From Helicobacteraceae bacterium (lineage in GTDB: Bacteria > Campylobacterota > Campylobacteria > Campylobacterales > Sulfurimonadaceae): a stretch of DNA of 13,724 bases. A program made the translations under genes and the position numbers. Numbering within the stretch: position 1 is the first letter of the stretch; each line of letters starts with the position of its first letter. Of this stretch, positions 1 through 5,602 are shown one piece after another. The notes beneath the pieces are model-generated. The model was not told the origin of the DNA. It ran no database searches and saw only the letters and a program-made list of their open reading frames with translations. The stretch covers positions 1 through 13,724 of the forward strand of contig JALUKO010000093.1 of assembly GCA_027056525.1 (NCBI GenBank), written 5' to 3'.

Positions 1-303
1 TTCAAAAATTGACATACCAATCAAACCTTCAATATGGGATGATTGGATATTTTGTATGATATCATTTAAATTTATACGATTCTCAGGAGTTCTCTCCAGA
101 AGTGTAAAAAGGGAAAAATCCGCAATCCTTTCTATGGTGGTGATACTGACTTCAAAAGCTTTCTTTTGGGCATAGTTTTTCATCATAGGAATAGTAAAAA
201 GATTTTGTATGAAAATTGTCATAAGGATAGAAAGGATAAGAAAGCCAATGAGTTTGAGTTTAATCCCACCATTATGAATGAATGATTTTAGTTGTTTAGT
301 CAA
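1..303 (-). CDS. N-terminus of a membrane-anchored sensor/signalling protein (partial)
   Basis: An open frame of 101 codons runs leftward off the window edge. It begins at TTG (303-301). An in-frame TAA lies immediately upstream, so the frame cannot extend further, and the first in-frame ATG (codon 34) would lose the membrane helix. A GGA Shine-Dalgarno core lies about 7 nt upstream. The protein opens with a short basic segment, then a hydrophobic helix at about residues 16-35 (IGFLILSILMTIFIQNLF). A soluble, probably periplasmic region follows, including a stretch reading LLERTPENRINLNDII. This layout is typical of sensor kinases, chemoreceptors and membrane-bound adenylate/guanylate cyclases. 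The output domain is outside the window, so the class cannot be decided. It is divergent from the FAD oxidoreductase gene, with a shared regulatory gap. Confidence 0.72.
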   Translation of the reverse strand, partial: MTKQLKSFIHNGGIKLKLIGFLILSILMTIFIQNLFTIPMMKNYAQKKAFEVSITTIERIADFSLFTLLERTPENRINLNDIIQNIQSSHIEGLIGMSIFE

Positions 304-313
304 TTATCTGTCC

Positions 314-335
314 AAAATTTATTGCAATAAATTTT
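314..335. promoter_or_regulatory. Perfect 22-bp palindrome, candidate operator
   Basis: The sequence reads AAAATTTATTG on one side of the 324/325 centre and its exact reverse complement on the other, with 11 of 11 arm bases paired. It lies between the leftward -10 box (345-350) and the TTG start at 303. That places it roughly +3 to +24 of the leftward transcript and directly upstream of its Shine-Dalgarno. It could be a dimeric repressor operator with a TTGCAA core, or an RNA hairpin beside the ribosome site. No factor can be named. Confidence 0.6.
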
Positions 336-344
336 TATTATTGT

Positions 345-353
345 ATTTTATCA
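345..353 (-). promoter_or_regulatory. Extended -10 promoter of the leftward signalling gene
   Basis: On the minus strand this reads TGATAAAAT, an extended -10 (TGn + TAAAAT). It predicts a transcript start near 338 and a leader of about 35 nt before the TTG at 303. No convincing -35 is visible, as usual for vegetative promoters in Campylobacterota. It sits inside a 16-bp element (340-355) repeated in mirror image at 403-418. Confidence 0.55.
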
Positions 354-404
354 CAATATTAGTTAGTGCTTTGTTAGCTTCTTAAAGTTTGTTTGTATCA
401 TCTG

Positions 405-413
405 TGATAAAAT
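405..413 (+). promoter_or_regulatory. Extended -10 promoter of the FAD oxidoreductase gene
   Basis: TGATAAAAT matches the extended -10 pattern and predicts a transcript start near 420. The leader would be only about 13 nt and would hold the AGGAG ribosome site at 423-427. There is no clear -35. The 12-base core TGATAAAATACA also occurs at the coaBC promoter (minus strand, 12899-12888). Confidence 0.55.
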
Positions 414-432
414 ACAATCATTAGGAGTCGTT

Positions 433-1554
433 TTGTATGATGTAGTAATAATTGGAGCCGGTATTAACGGTTCTGCGATGGCGTATGAGCTTACGCAAAA
501 GGGTAAGAAGGTTGCTTTGTTTGATATGGCAGGTATTGCTAGTGGCGGTAGTGGTGCGGCAGGTGCTTTTATCTCCCCTAAGTTTTCTAAAGAGGGTGAG
601 TTAAAAGAGTTGATCCATGATGCATTTGTTTACAGCATGAAGTTTTATGAGAGCCATTTCGCTCATCTTCTAAAAAAGTCCCCACTTCTACATATAGCAA
701 AAGATGAAAAAGATTCACAAACTCTTAAATATTACAAACTGCATACTGATTTACAACTCAAATCACTCCCTGCAAAGTTTCAAAAAAATTTACAAAATCA
801 GGCACTTGAGCAAGAATCTGTATTTTTAGAAGCTGGAGTGGTTCATGCAAAGTTAATGTGTGAAGCCCTATCCAAAAGTACCACATTTTTCCAACAGGAG
901 GTGAAAAGTTTAGTCTATGCCGATGGTAGTTGGATCATTAATGAATCCTACACGGCAAAAGATGTCGTGTTGGCGACAGGTGCGTATAAGACACTGCTTC
1001 ATGAACCCTACATAGAGCTTCGTGGTGTTTGGGGTCACCGCATAGATATAAAAACATCAACACATAACCGCTTCTCGATTCATCAGTTTGTTTCTGTCTC
1101 ACCGGAGATCGACGGAGTAACTGCTATTGGAGCTACACATAATGTTCACTACCATCCTCAAAAAAATAAAGAACCTTACAACATAGAATCGGGCAGGGCA
1201 GAGTTGCTTCAAAAAGCACTCAAGAGCATGAAGTTAGAAGATATTGAGGTTATCAAAGACTATACAGGATTACGTTCAGGTTCATTTGATTATATGCCTT
1301 TGATCGGTCAGGTGGTGATGAGTCAAGAAACTTTAGCATGTTGTAAGAAAAAAGTGAGAGTGAAGAGGCCGGATTATGCAAATTTTTTATATTATCCAAA
1401 CCTTTATATGATCAACGGGAATGGAGGATACGGCTTTGTACTGGCACCTTATCTTGCAAAGATGTTAAGTGAAAAGATCGTAAGTGACAAAGAGATAAAC
1501 CCGAGGTTGAGCCCTGCAAGGTTTTTTGCAAGGTGGGCAAAAAAGTTAACTTAA
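433..1554 (+). CDS. FAD-dependent oxidoreductase of the DAO family, MnmC C-terminal-domain-like
   Basis: The 373-residue protein starts with a Rossmann dinucleotide motif GAGING (residues 8-13), followed by an acidic end of the second strand (VALFD). It has a GSGAAGAFISP segment at 40-49, the late ATGAY FAD motif (181-185), an Arg-containing TGLRSGSFDYMPLIG segment (278-292) and the C-terminal GNGGYGFVLAPYLA (329-342). The order fits D-amino-acid-oxidase-type flavoproteins. It most resembles the oxidase half of MnmC, which removes the carboxymethyl group of cmnm5(s2)U34 in tRNA. No methyltransferase half is fused, so this would be a stand-alone MnmC2-like enzyme; another amine oxidase is possible. 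The start is TTG with AGGAG five bases upstream. No in-frame ATG exists before codon 17, which lies beyond the Rossmann motif. Its stop overlaps the end of the opposite gene by 9 bp. Confidence 0.8.
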   Translation: MYDVVIIGAGINGSAMAYELTQKGKKVALFDMAGIASGGSGAAGAFISPKFSKEGELKELIHDAFVYSMKFYESHFAHLLKKSPLLHIAKDEKDSQTLKYYKLHTDLQLKSLPAKFQKNLQNQALEQESVFLEAGVVHAKLMCEALSKSTTFFQQEVKSLVYADGSWIINESYTAKDVVLATGAYKTLLHEPYIELRGVWGHRIDIKTSTHNRFSIHQFVSVSPEIDGVTAIGATHNVHYHPQKNKEPYNIESGRAELLQKALKSMKLEDIEVIKDYTGLRSGSFDYMPLIGQVVMSQETLACCKKKVRVKRPDYANFLYYPNLYMINGNGGYGFVLAPYLAKMLSEKIVSDKEINPRLSPARFFARWAKKLT

Positions 1555-2280
1555 TTTTTGTATGGTTGGTGGGTTGGTTCTAAAGGCATTTTTAAATGCA
1601 TTGGCACGTTTGTCTTTTGCTTTGCCTGTTGCTGTTGGAGATAAAAAGTATGCAACCTCAAGGCACTCTTGGGGGTCGTAGTTGTTATCATGTAAAAATG
1701 CAACCTCTTTACCAAGTTTTTGTACCTGTGTTGCTATATCTCTAGCGTAAGCGATGATCGCTTTGTGATGTCTGTCAAACTTATGTCCAAAAGCAAGAAA
1801 AACAAACTTGCCATTAAGGCGAATATTTGCAACATCTTGATAATTTAGATATTTGTCATAACGTGTAAGTTGTGAACTTGTATATCTGTCAAGATCTGCA
1901 TCAAACTCTTCAAGAATTGGTGTTGGCTCTATGTTGGCTTTGTTAAGGTTAAAAAGGTATTTGATCTCTACAAGCTTACCTCTGTATGGATCTTTAAGAG
2001 AGGAAGAGAAAAGATTGCAGTATGTATCCATATTGAGTTCATGGAATTGTTCATTAAACTCAAAACCCTGCTCGGCGAGTTGAGAGTTGGTGTCATATCC
2101 TACAGGTGCTATGGTAGGGTTGTACAAAAAGATAGTGCCCGCTACTGTTTTACGTTTTCTTTTTAAAAGCTCTTCTAAGTCTTTTGTATTGATAGTTTCA
2201 TTATCAAGAGGGATATAAATGTATTGTTGTGTCAGATATTCGAGATCAATATTGGTAGAAAATTTTCCAAATGTTTGCAT
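1546..2280 (-). CDS. Conserved-looking hypothetical protein, function unknown
   Basis: I do not recognise this 244-residue protein. It is soluble, with no signal peptide or membrane helix. The first half has a basic patch (RKRKT, 41-45) and a segment reading IAPVGYDTNSQLAEQGFEF. The second half has an alternating beta/helix look: KFVFLAFG (158-165), a His-rich FDRHHKAII (168-176), then KEVAFLHDNNYD (191-202). This hints at an alpha/beta fold but shows no known catalytic motif. The tail is basic (GKAKDKRANAFKNAFR). I chose ATG at 2280. The longer frame begins at TTG 2313, which lies inside the likely -10 box TATAAT (minus strand, 2318-2313) and so would not be transcribed. The ribosome site for 2280 is weak (AGG, 12 nt away). 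It is convergent with the FAD oxidoreductase and divergent from the hydrolase gene. Confidence 0.75.
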   Translation of the reverse strand: MQTFGKFSTNIDLEYLTQQYIYIPLDNETINTKDLEELLKRKRKTVAGTIFLYNPTIAPVGYDTNSQLAEQGFEFNEQFHELNMDTYCNLFSSSLKDPYRGKLVEIKYLFNLNKANIEPTPILEEFDADLDRYTSSQLTRYDKYLNYQDVANIRLNGKFVFLAFGHKFDRHHKAIIAYARDIATQVQKLGKEVAFLHDNNYDPQECLEVAYFLSPTATGKAKDKRANAFKNAFRTNPPTIQKLS

Positions 2281-2312
2281 AGTGTATGTTAGCCTAAATA
2301 TTTTGATATGCA

Positions 2313-2318
2313 ATTATA
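2313..2318 (-). promoter_or_regulatory. -10 box TATAAT of the leftward hypothetical gene
   Basis: The minus strand reads GGCTATAAT, a perfect consensus hexamer. It predicts a transcript start near 2306 and a leader of about 25 nt to the ATG at 2280. No -35 is evident. Confidence 0.5.
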
Positions 2319-2345
2319 GCCAAATTCATGCGTAAATATAGATAA

Positions 2346-2354
2346 TGTTATAAT
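2346..2354 (+). promoter_or_regulatory. Extended -10 promoter TGTTATAAT of the hydrolase-VanZ-lipoprotein cluster
   Basis: TGT followed by TATAAT is a full match to the extended -10 consensus. It predicts a start near 2361, 22 bases before the ATG at 2383. It is back-to-back with the leftward -10 box about 30 bp away, so the two genes share a compact divergent promoter region. Confidence 0.6.
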
Positions 2355-2382
2355 CAAAAGAATTTTCAGCAAGGTAGAGATA

Positions 2383-3174
2383 ATGGTTTTTGTATATATT
2401 GCTTTTGTTGTTGTCACATTGGCTATAGTGCTATTTGCATTGTACCAATGGCAACATTTTATGATATTTTCACCCACTTATTTTCGAGAAGATGAACTTG
2501 ATGATGATTTTGAATATGTAAGTATCACTACTGATGATGGGGTTGAGCTTGAAGGTGTTGTCTATGAACCAAAAGAGCTTTATAGAAAACTAGCCACTAT
2601 AGAAGCAACGCTCTTGTTTTTTGGTGGACGTTCACACGACAGTGTGGGGCTTATCAAAAGACTCTCTTCACGTTTTACACATACAAGGATCATCACATTC
2701 AACTACCGCTCTTATGGAAAAAGTAAAGGTTTTGTTAATGAAAAGAATGTTTACAAAGATGGTCTGAAAATTGCACAAATGGTTCAAAAACATTATGGTG
2801 ATTTTTATATTCTTGGTTTTTCCATAGGCTCTAGTGTGGCAGCTTATGTTGCAAGTAAAGTAAAAGTCAAAGGAGTGTTTCTTGTTGGTGCATTTGACTC
2901 CATTGCATTACTCACAAAATCCAAATATGGAAAAAATCTTTCATGGCTTCTTCGGTATAGATTTGACAACACAAAGTTTGTGCAAAATATAGATGCAAAA
3001 ACATATCTCTTTGTCAGTAAAGATGATGAGATCACCTATATAGAAAATGGAAGAAACTTAAAAAAACATGTAAAAAACTTAGCTGTTTACAAAGAATATG
3101 ATAATATTTCACACAAAGAATTATTATGGAACGATGATATCGTATATTTAATCAACAAGGGTATGGATGAATAA
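2383..3174 (+). CDS. Membrane-anchored alpha/beta hydrolase
   Basis: The 263-residue protein opens with an N-terminal hydrophobic helix (residues 2-21) that would anchor it in the inner membrane. An alpha/beta-hydrolase domain follows. The nucleophile elbow is GFSIGS with Ser147, the acid is Asp214 or Asp215 in SKDDEIT, and the catalytic His is His244 in NISHKELL. These are in the expected order and spacing. FNYRSYGKSKG (106-116) corresponds to the strand-loop seen in Bem46/ABHD13-like and acyl-esterase-like hydrolases. The substrate is unknown; an ester or thioester, or a lipid headgroup, is plausible. The start is ATG with AAGG eight bases upstream. The gene overlaps the VanZ-like gene by 8 bp, so translation is probably coupled. 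Confidence 0.85.
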   Translation: MVFVYIAFVVVTLAIVLFALYQWQHFMIFSPTYFREDELDDDFEYVSITTDDGVELEGVVYEPKELYRKLATIEATLLFFGGRSHDSVGLIKRLSSRFTHTRIITFNYRSYGKSKGFVNEKNVYKDGLKIAQMVQKHYGDFYILGFSIGSSVAAYVASKVKVKGVFLVGAFDSIALLTKSKYGKNLSWLLRYRFDNTKFVQNIDAKTYLFVSKDDEITYIENGRNLKKHVKNLAVYKEYDNISHKELLWNDDIVYLINKGMDE

Positions 3175-3517
3175 ATTTTTTGTTTTACTTTTTTTTATAA
3201 CACTTTTGAGCATTATGTATTTAGCAACTACTACAAATCCACACATGGCGGTTGTGCAAAGTATGTGGGACAAAGCAAATCATTTTGCTGCATTTATTAC
3301 TTTGTATATTTTGCTCTCACTGGCATTTAAAGAGCTAAGCATAATACAAAAAGTGTTTTTACTGCTAGGTTTTGGGATGCTGATTGAAATTGTACAGTAT
3401 TTTATACCTGGCAGAGAGTTCTCTTTTTTAGATGTTCTTGCGGACAGTGTAGGAATTTTTATGGGAGTTATGTTTTACAAACTGCAAGGATATTACAAAA
3501 TCTATAAGCTTAATTAA
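3167..3517 (+). CDS. VanZ-like family membrane protein
   Basis: This is a 116-residue integral membrane protein with hydrophobic segments at about 3-20, 40-55, 61-78 and 91-107. It has the VanZ-family signature: WDKANHFAAF (33-42), then a Glu..Gln pair with a Pro-Gly-Arg turn (EIVQYFIPGRE), then FLDVLADSVGIFMG (87-100). VanZ of enterococci gives low-level teicoplanin resistance. The widespread short bacterial homologues like this one have no established biochemical role, so no resistance claim is made. ATG at 3167 lies inside the end of the hydrolase gene, with AAGGG just upstream, and gives an 8-bp overlap. This suggests co-expression with the hydrolase. Confidence 0.85.
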   Translation: MNKFFVLLFFITLLSIMYLATTTNPHMAVVQSMWDKANHFAAFITLYILLSLAFKELSIIQKVFLLLGFGMLIEIVQYFIPGREFSFLDVLADSVGIFMGVMFYKLQGYYKIYKLN

Positions 3518-3531
3518 GATAGTATTTACAT

Positions 3532-4197
3532 ATGAAATGGATATATATACTTACTATAGTTTTGGTTTTTAGTGGTTGTGACCTTTTGACATCTGAAAGT
3601 GAAAAGGCAAAAAAAGCAGAGCAGGAGAGGGCTCTGTTTATGGAAAAAGTGCAACAGAGCAAAGAGATACAGCTCAAAAAACTCTCTGCTCAAACTCAAA
3701 AAGATTTAGCGATATTGCAGTCCAAAAAAGAACTCGCAGAGATAGAAAAAGCAAAAGAACTTGAAAAGCTCCGTTTGCAGGCAGAGCTTGAAAAAGAGAA
3801 GATTCTCTTGCAGAACAAGAACAAGCAGCTCGCCTTTGAGCAGAAAATGCAAGAAAAAGAGCGTGAAGATGCTATGGAATTGAAGCGTTATATGATGCTT
3901 ATTTTAGGTATTTTGGTGATGGTAGGTGCTTTTTTTATATACTACTACTTTAAGAAAAAACGTGAGGATAAACTACTTGCGTATAATGATAATCTACAGA
4001 AATATTTTTACCAAAAAGAGAATGAAGCACGAGTTAAGATCGCGGAAAAAATGTTAGATGCCATCTCTTCTGGAAAGCTTGACAAAGAACAGGAAAATCA
4101 GCTTATCACTGCATTTAGTGGCAGTGCAAAAGGAAACTACCAAAAACAGCTTTCCTCAAAAGAGGAGGATATTATAGAGAGTGAAACACTCAAATAA
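3532..4197 (+). CDS. Lipoprotein with long coiled coil and second membrane anchor, function unknown
   Basis: Residues 1-16 are a lipoprotein signal peptide (MKWIYILTIVLVFSGC). The lipobox is FSGC, with Phe at -3 slightly off consensus and Asp at +2. Residues 17-119 contain no glycine or proline and are rich in Lys, Glu, Gln and Leu, a very long predicted helix or coiled coil. A transmembrane helix follows at 121-140 (LILGILVMVGAFFIYYYF), then the positive flank KKKREDK and a polar tail of about 75 residues. By the positive-inside rule the coiled coil is periplasmic and the tail cytoplasmic, so both ends of the coiled coil are membrane-anchored. The ribosome site is weak. It is the last gene of the cluster, 14 bp after the VanZ-like gene, and ends within a terminator hairpin. 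I know no characterised homologue. Confidence 0.8.
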   Translation: MKWIYILTIVLVFSGCDLLTSESEKAKKAEQERALFMEKVQQSKEIQLKKLSAQTQKDLAILQSKKELAEIEKAKELEKLRLQAELEKEKILLQNKNKQLAFEQKMQEKEREDAMELKRYMMLILGILVMVGAFFIYYYFKKKREDKLLAYNDNLQKYFYQKENEARVKIAEKMLDAISSGKLDKEQENQLITAFSGSAKGNYQKQLSSKEEDIIESETLK

Positions 4198-4222
4198 AGG
4201 TACTTTATTTGAGAAGTTTTTT
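4184..4222. terminator. Bidirectional terminator hairpin containing both stop codons
   Basis: The arms CTCAAATAAAG (4189-4199) and CTTTATTTGAG (4203-4213) form a perfect 11-bp stem with a 3-base loop (GTA). The stem can extend past a small internal loop, because AAAC (4184-4187) pairs with GTTT (4216-4219). A run of six T follows on the plus strand (4217-4222). The lipoprotein TAA (4195-4197) pairs exactly with the stop of the opposite ferritin-like gene (4205-4207 on plus). The T-run favours rightward termination; leftward activity is plausible but the U-tract there is poor. Confidence 0.8.
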
Positions 4223-5017
4223 CATAAGTTCTATGTGGTAACTCTCTTGGAAGTTGATGAAATTAAAGAACTTTGATAGCTCTTCATCTTTTATGGCATC
4301 ACTAAGCTCTTTACACATCTCTTTTGCAGCTTCTTCTTCGGCTATCCCATCAACAATAAATTTTTGTATATCATCAACCATGTATGTCATCTCATGCAAC
4401 TCTCTTGGCAGGGCTAAGATACCGAGTTTTGCCATCATATTTCCAAAAGATTTCAAATGAAAATGGGATTCATCGATAAGATCTTGAAAAACATTGAACT
4501 GGGTTAGATCTGTTGTCCTTGCCTGCATATAGGCATATACCAAAATAAGTTCATATTCTTTGTAGGACTCTTCAAACAAAAAAAGTGTCAGAGCATCGAT
4601 CTGCTCCTGTGCCAGCTTAGTGTGTGGCCATTGCCTTCTCATGTTAAATGCAGTGACCTCTTTGTTGTTTGTTTCTTTTTTAAGAACTTCTGATATATAT
4701 TGGGTAAGGTAAGCATCATCACTTCTGAGTCTGAAACCAAGCTCATTTTGAGGATAATAGTTCTGTATGTTTTGTATATCCTGTACAAGTTCACTCAAAA
4801 CTTCAAAAACAGACTCTTTTTTGTAGAGTATCATATCTCTGTCATAATTATAGTTATTCTTATCTTCTAAAACAGCTGTAGCGATCCATTTCATATGTCT
4901 AAAAGCGATGAGTGAAAAGTCATAGAGTCTTGACTTGATCTCTTCATCATTTATACTAAAAGAGGCAAAGGTTATCTTTAGCCACAGTTGATGTTTTTGT
5001 TGAAACAGTTTATCCAT
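4205..5017 (-). CDS. Ferritin-like protein, probable iron-binding four-helix bundle
   Basis: This is a 270-residue, almost entirely helical soluble protein. The C-terminal half has the acidic/His pattern of diiron ferritin-like proteins: EESYKEYE (149-156), DESHFH (182-187), an acidic helix AEEEAAKEM (226-234) and QESYH (257-261), the last a clear ExxH. The N-terminal half has a related-looking SLIAFRHMKWIA (35-46), but the Glu of a typical ExxH pair is missing there, so it may be a degenerate duplicate bundle. I chose ATG at 5017: GAGGAG sits 7 nt upstream, whereas the longer frame starting at 5041 has its first eight codons spanning that ribosome site. The gene overlaps the upstream IscU-like gene by 8 bp. 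The pairing suggests a shared role in iron or Fe-S handling. Family assignment is by motif and helix pattern only. Confidence 0.6.
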   Translation of the reverse strand: MDKLFQQKHQLWLKITFASFSINDEEIKSRLYDFSLIAFRHMKWIATAVLEDKNNYNYDRDMILYKKESVFEVLSELVQDIQNIQNYYPQNELGFRLRSDDAYLTQYISEVLKKETNNKEVTAFNMRRQWPHTKLAQEQIDALTLFLFEESYKEYELILVYAYMQARTTDLTQFNVFQDLIDESHFHLKSFGNMMAKLGILALPRELHEMTYMVDDIQKFIVDGIAEEEAAKEMCKELSDAIKDEELSKFFNFINFQESYHIELMKKLLK

Positions 5018-5474
5018 TTTCATTCTCCTCGTTGATATCACAGCTCTCTTTCATTTTTACAATATGAACTTCCTCTTTTTTACCATTAATCAAATTTTCA
5101 TAGTTTTTCATAGAAGCTATAAAGGCACTAAAGACAATATCTGCACAAACCTGTTGTTGGGCTGAGAGCTCTCCGAGCTTTTCGTGCATTTTGTTTATAG
5201 CCGTTTGAGCGTATTGAAGCTCATTACCTTTGATCATATCTGTAAACATAGAACCTATTACAACCGTATCCTGGCAACCATTCGTCGCGAACTTGACATC
5301 TTTTACTATCTCATCTTCTAGAAGTGTGTAAAAAATAACATACTCACCTGTTTTTTCATCAGTAGCGACACCGATGCCGTTTGCATTATCGAGCTTTCCA
5401 TAGTTTTTTGGGTGCATGAGGTGTTCAAGAACCTCTGCATCCATCCCCCTGGGTAGTTTTACATCTTCAAACAT
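5010..5474 (-). CDS. IscU/NifU-like Fe-S scaffold protein lacking the first ligand cysteine
   Basis: The 154-residue protein matches the IscU/NifU N-terminal fold: LEHLMHPKNYGKLDNANGIG (16-35), the central VKFATNGCQD (60-69), a helix with IKGNELQYA, and a C-terminal VCADIVFSAFIASMKNY (109-125). Classical scaffolds carry three cysteines. Here the first (the CGD loop) is replaced by TDEKTGEYV, the second is Cys67, the third is Cys110, and the His that normally precedes the third is Val109. A short charged tail adds Cys145. The protein may therefore be a non-canonical scaffold, an Fe-S carrier or a regulatory paralogue. The start is ATG with AAGAG five bases upstream. It is first gene of a two-gene operon with the ferritin-like gene. 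Confidence 0.8.
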   Translation of the reverse strand: MFEDVKLPRGMDAEVLEHLMHPKNYGKLDNANGIGVATDEKTGEYVIFYTLLEDEIVKDVKFATNGCQDTVVIGSMFTDMIKGNELQYAQTAINKMHEKLGELSAQQQVCADIVFSAFIASMKNYENLINGKKEEVHIVKMKESCDINEENENG

Positions 5475-5504
5475 AGTGACTCTTTATATTTTATTTAAGT
5501 TTAC

Positions 5505-5510
5505 ACTATA
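5505..5510 (-). promoter_or_regulatory. Possible -10 box of the IscU-like/ferritin-like pair
   Basis: The minus strand reads TATAGT, five of six matches to consensus, and predicts a leader of about 25 nt before the ATG at 5474. The region is so AT-rich that other hexamers could serve, so this is tentative. Confidence 0.3.
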
Positions 5511-5547
5511 TTTTATTATGATTAACATAAGAATAACTAAAAAATTG

Positions 5548-5553
5548 TATAAT
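5548..5553 (+). promoter_or_regulatory. -10 box TATAAT of the LTA-synthase-like gene
   Basis: A consensus TATAAT lies 49 bases before the ATG at 5603. A TTAACA (5522-5527) resembles a -35 but is 20 bp away, too far to be confident. The leader holds a weak possible hairpin (TTGGGT 5568-5573 with GCCCAG 5583-5588) before the GAGG ribosome site at 5595-5598. Confidence 0.5.
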
Positions 5554-5602
5554 TTCGTTTCAATTTATTGGGTACGCTAAAAGCCCAGCTAGAAGAGGAT
5601 TA

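Larger units (their letters stand above)
340..418. repeat. 16-bp inverted repeat pair, arms 340-355 and 403-418
   Basis: The plus strand at 403-418 reads TGTGATAAAATACAAT. Positions 340-355 are its exact reverse complement, with 47 bp between the arms. Each arm contains the extended -10 box of the gene it faces, so this looks like a duplicated and inverted promoter/operator element serving a divergent gene pair. Confidence 0.7.

Noticed and set aside
1511..1538. Inverted repeat GCCC TGCAA ... TTGCA AGGT GGGC near the end of the FAD oxidoreductase gene as a terminator
   Set aside because: It has a 4-base bulge, lies wholly in coding sequence and has no adjacent T-run. The nearest T-run is about 18 bases beyond and weak.
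2281..2313. Longer N-terminus of the hypothetical protein from TTG at 2313
   Set aside because: The TTG lies inside the predicted TATAAT -10 box, and the extra residues show no ribosome site.
2289..2477. 62-codon leftward frame across the divergent promoter region
   Set aside because: It overlaps the well-supported hydrolase start on the other strand and both promoters, and shows no domain.
5018..5041. Longer N-terminus of the ferritin-like protein from ATG at 5041
   Set aside because: It would place the GAGGAG ribosome site inside the coding region. ATG 5017 has ideal spacing to it.
5516..5530. TTATG-ATTAA-CATAA inverted repeat between the IscU-like and LTA-synthase-like genes
   Set aside because: Only five paired bases in very AT-rich DNA, too weak to call an operator.
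5568..5588. TTGGGT/GCCCAG leader hairpin before the LTA-synthase-like gene as a riboswitch
   Set aside because: Six pairs at most including two wobbles, and no conserved aptamer architecture recognised.
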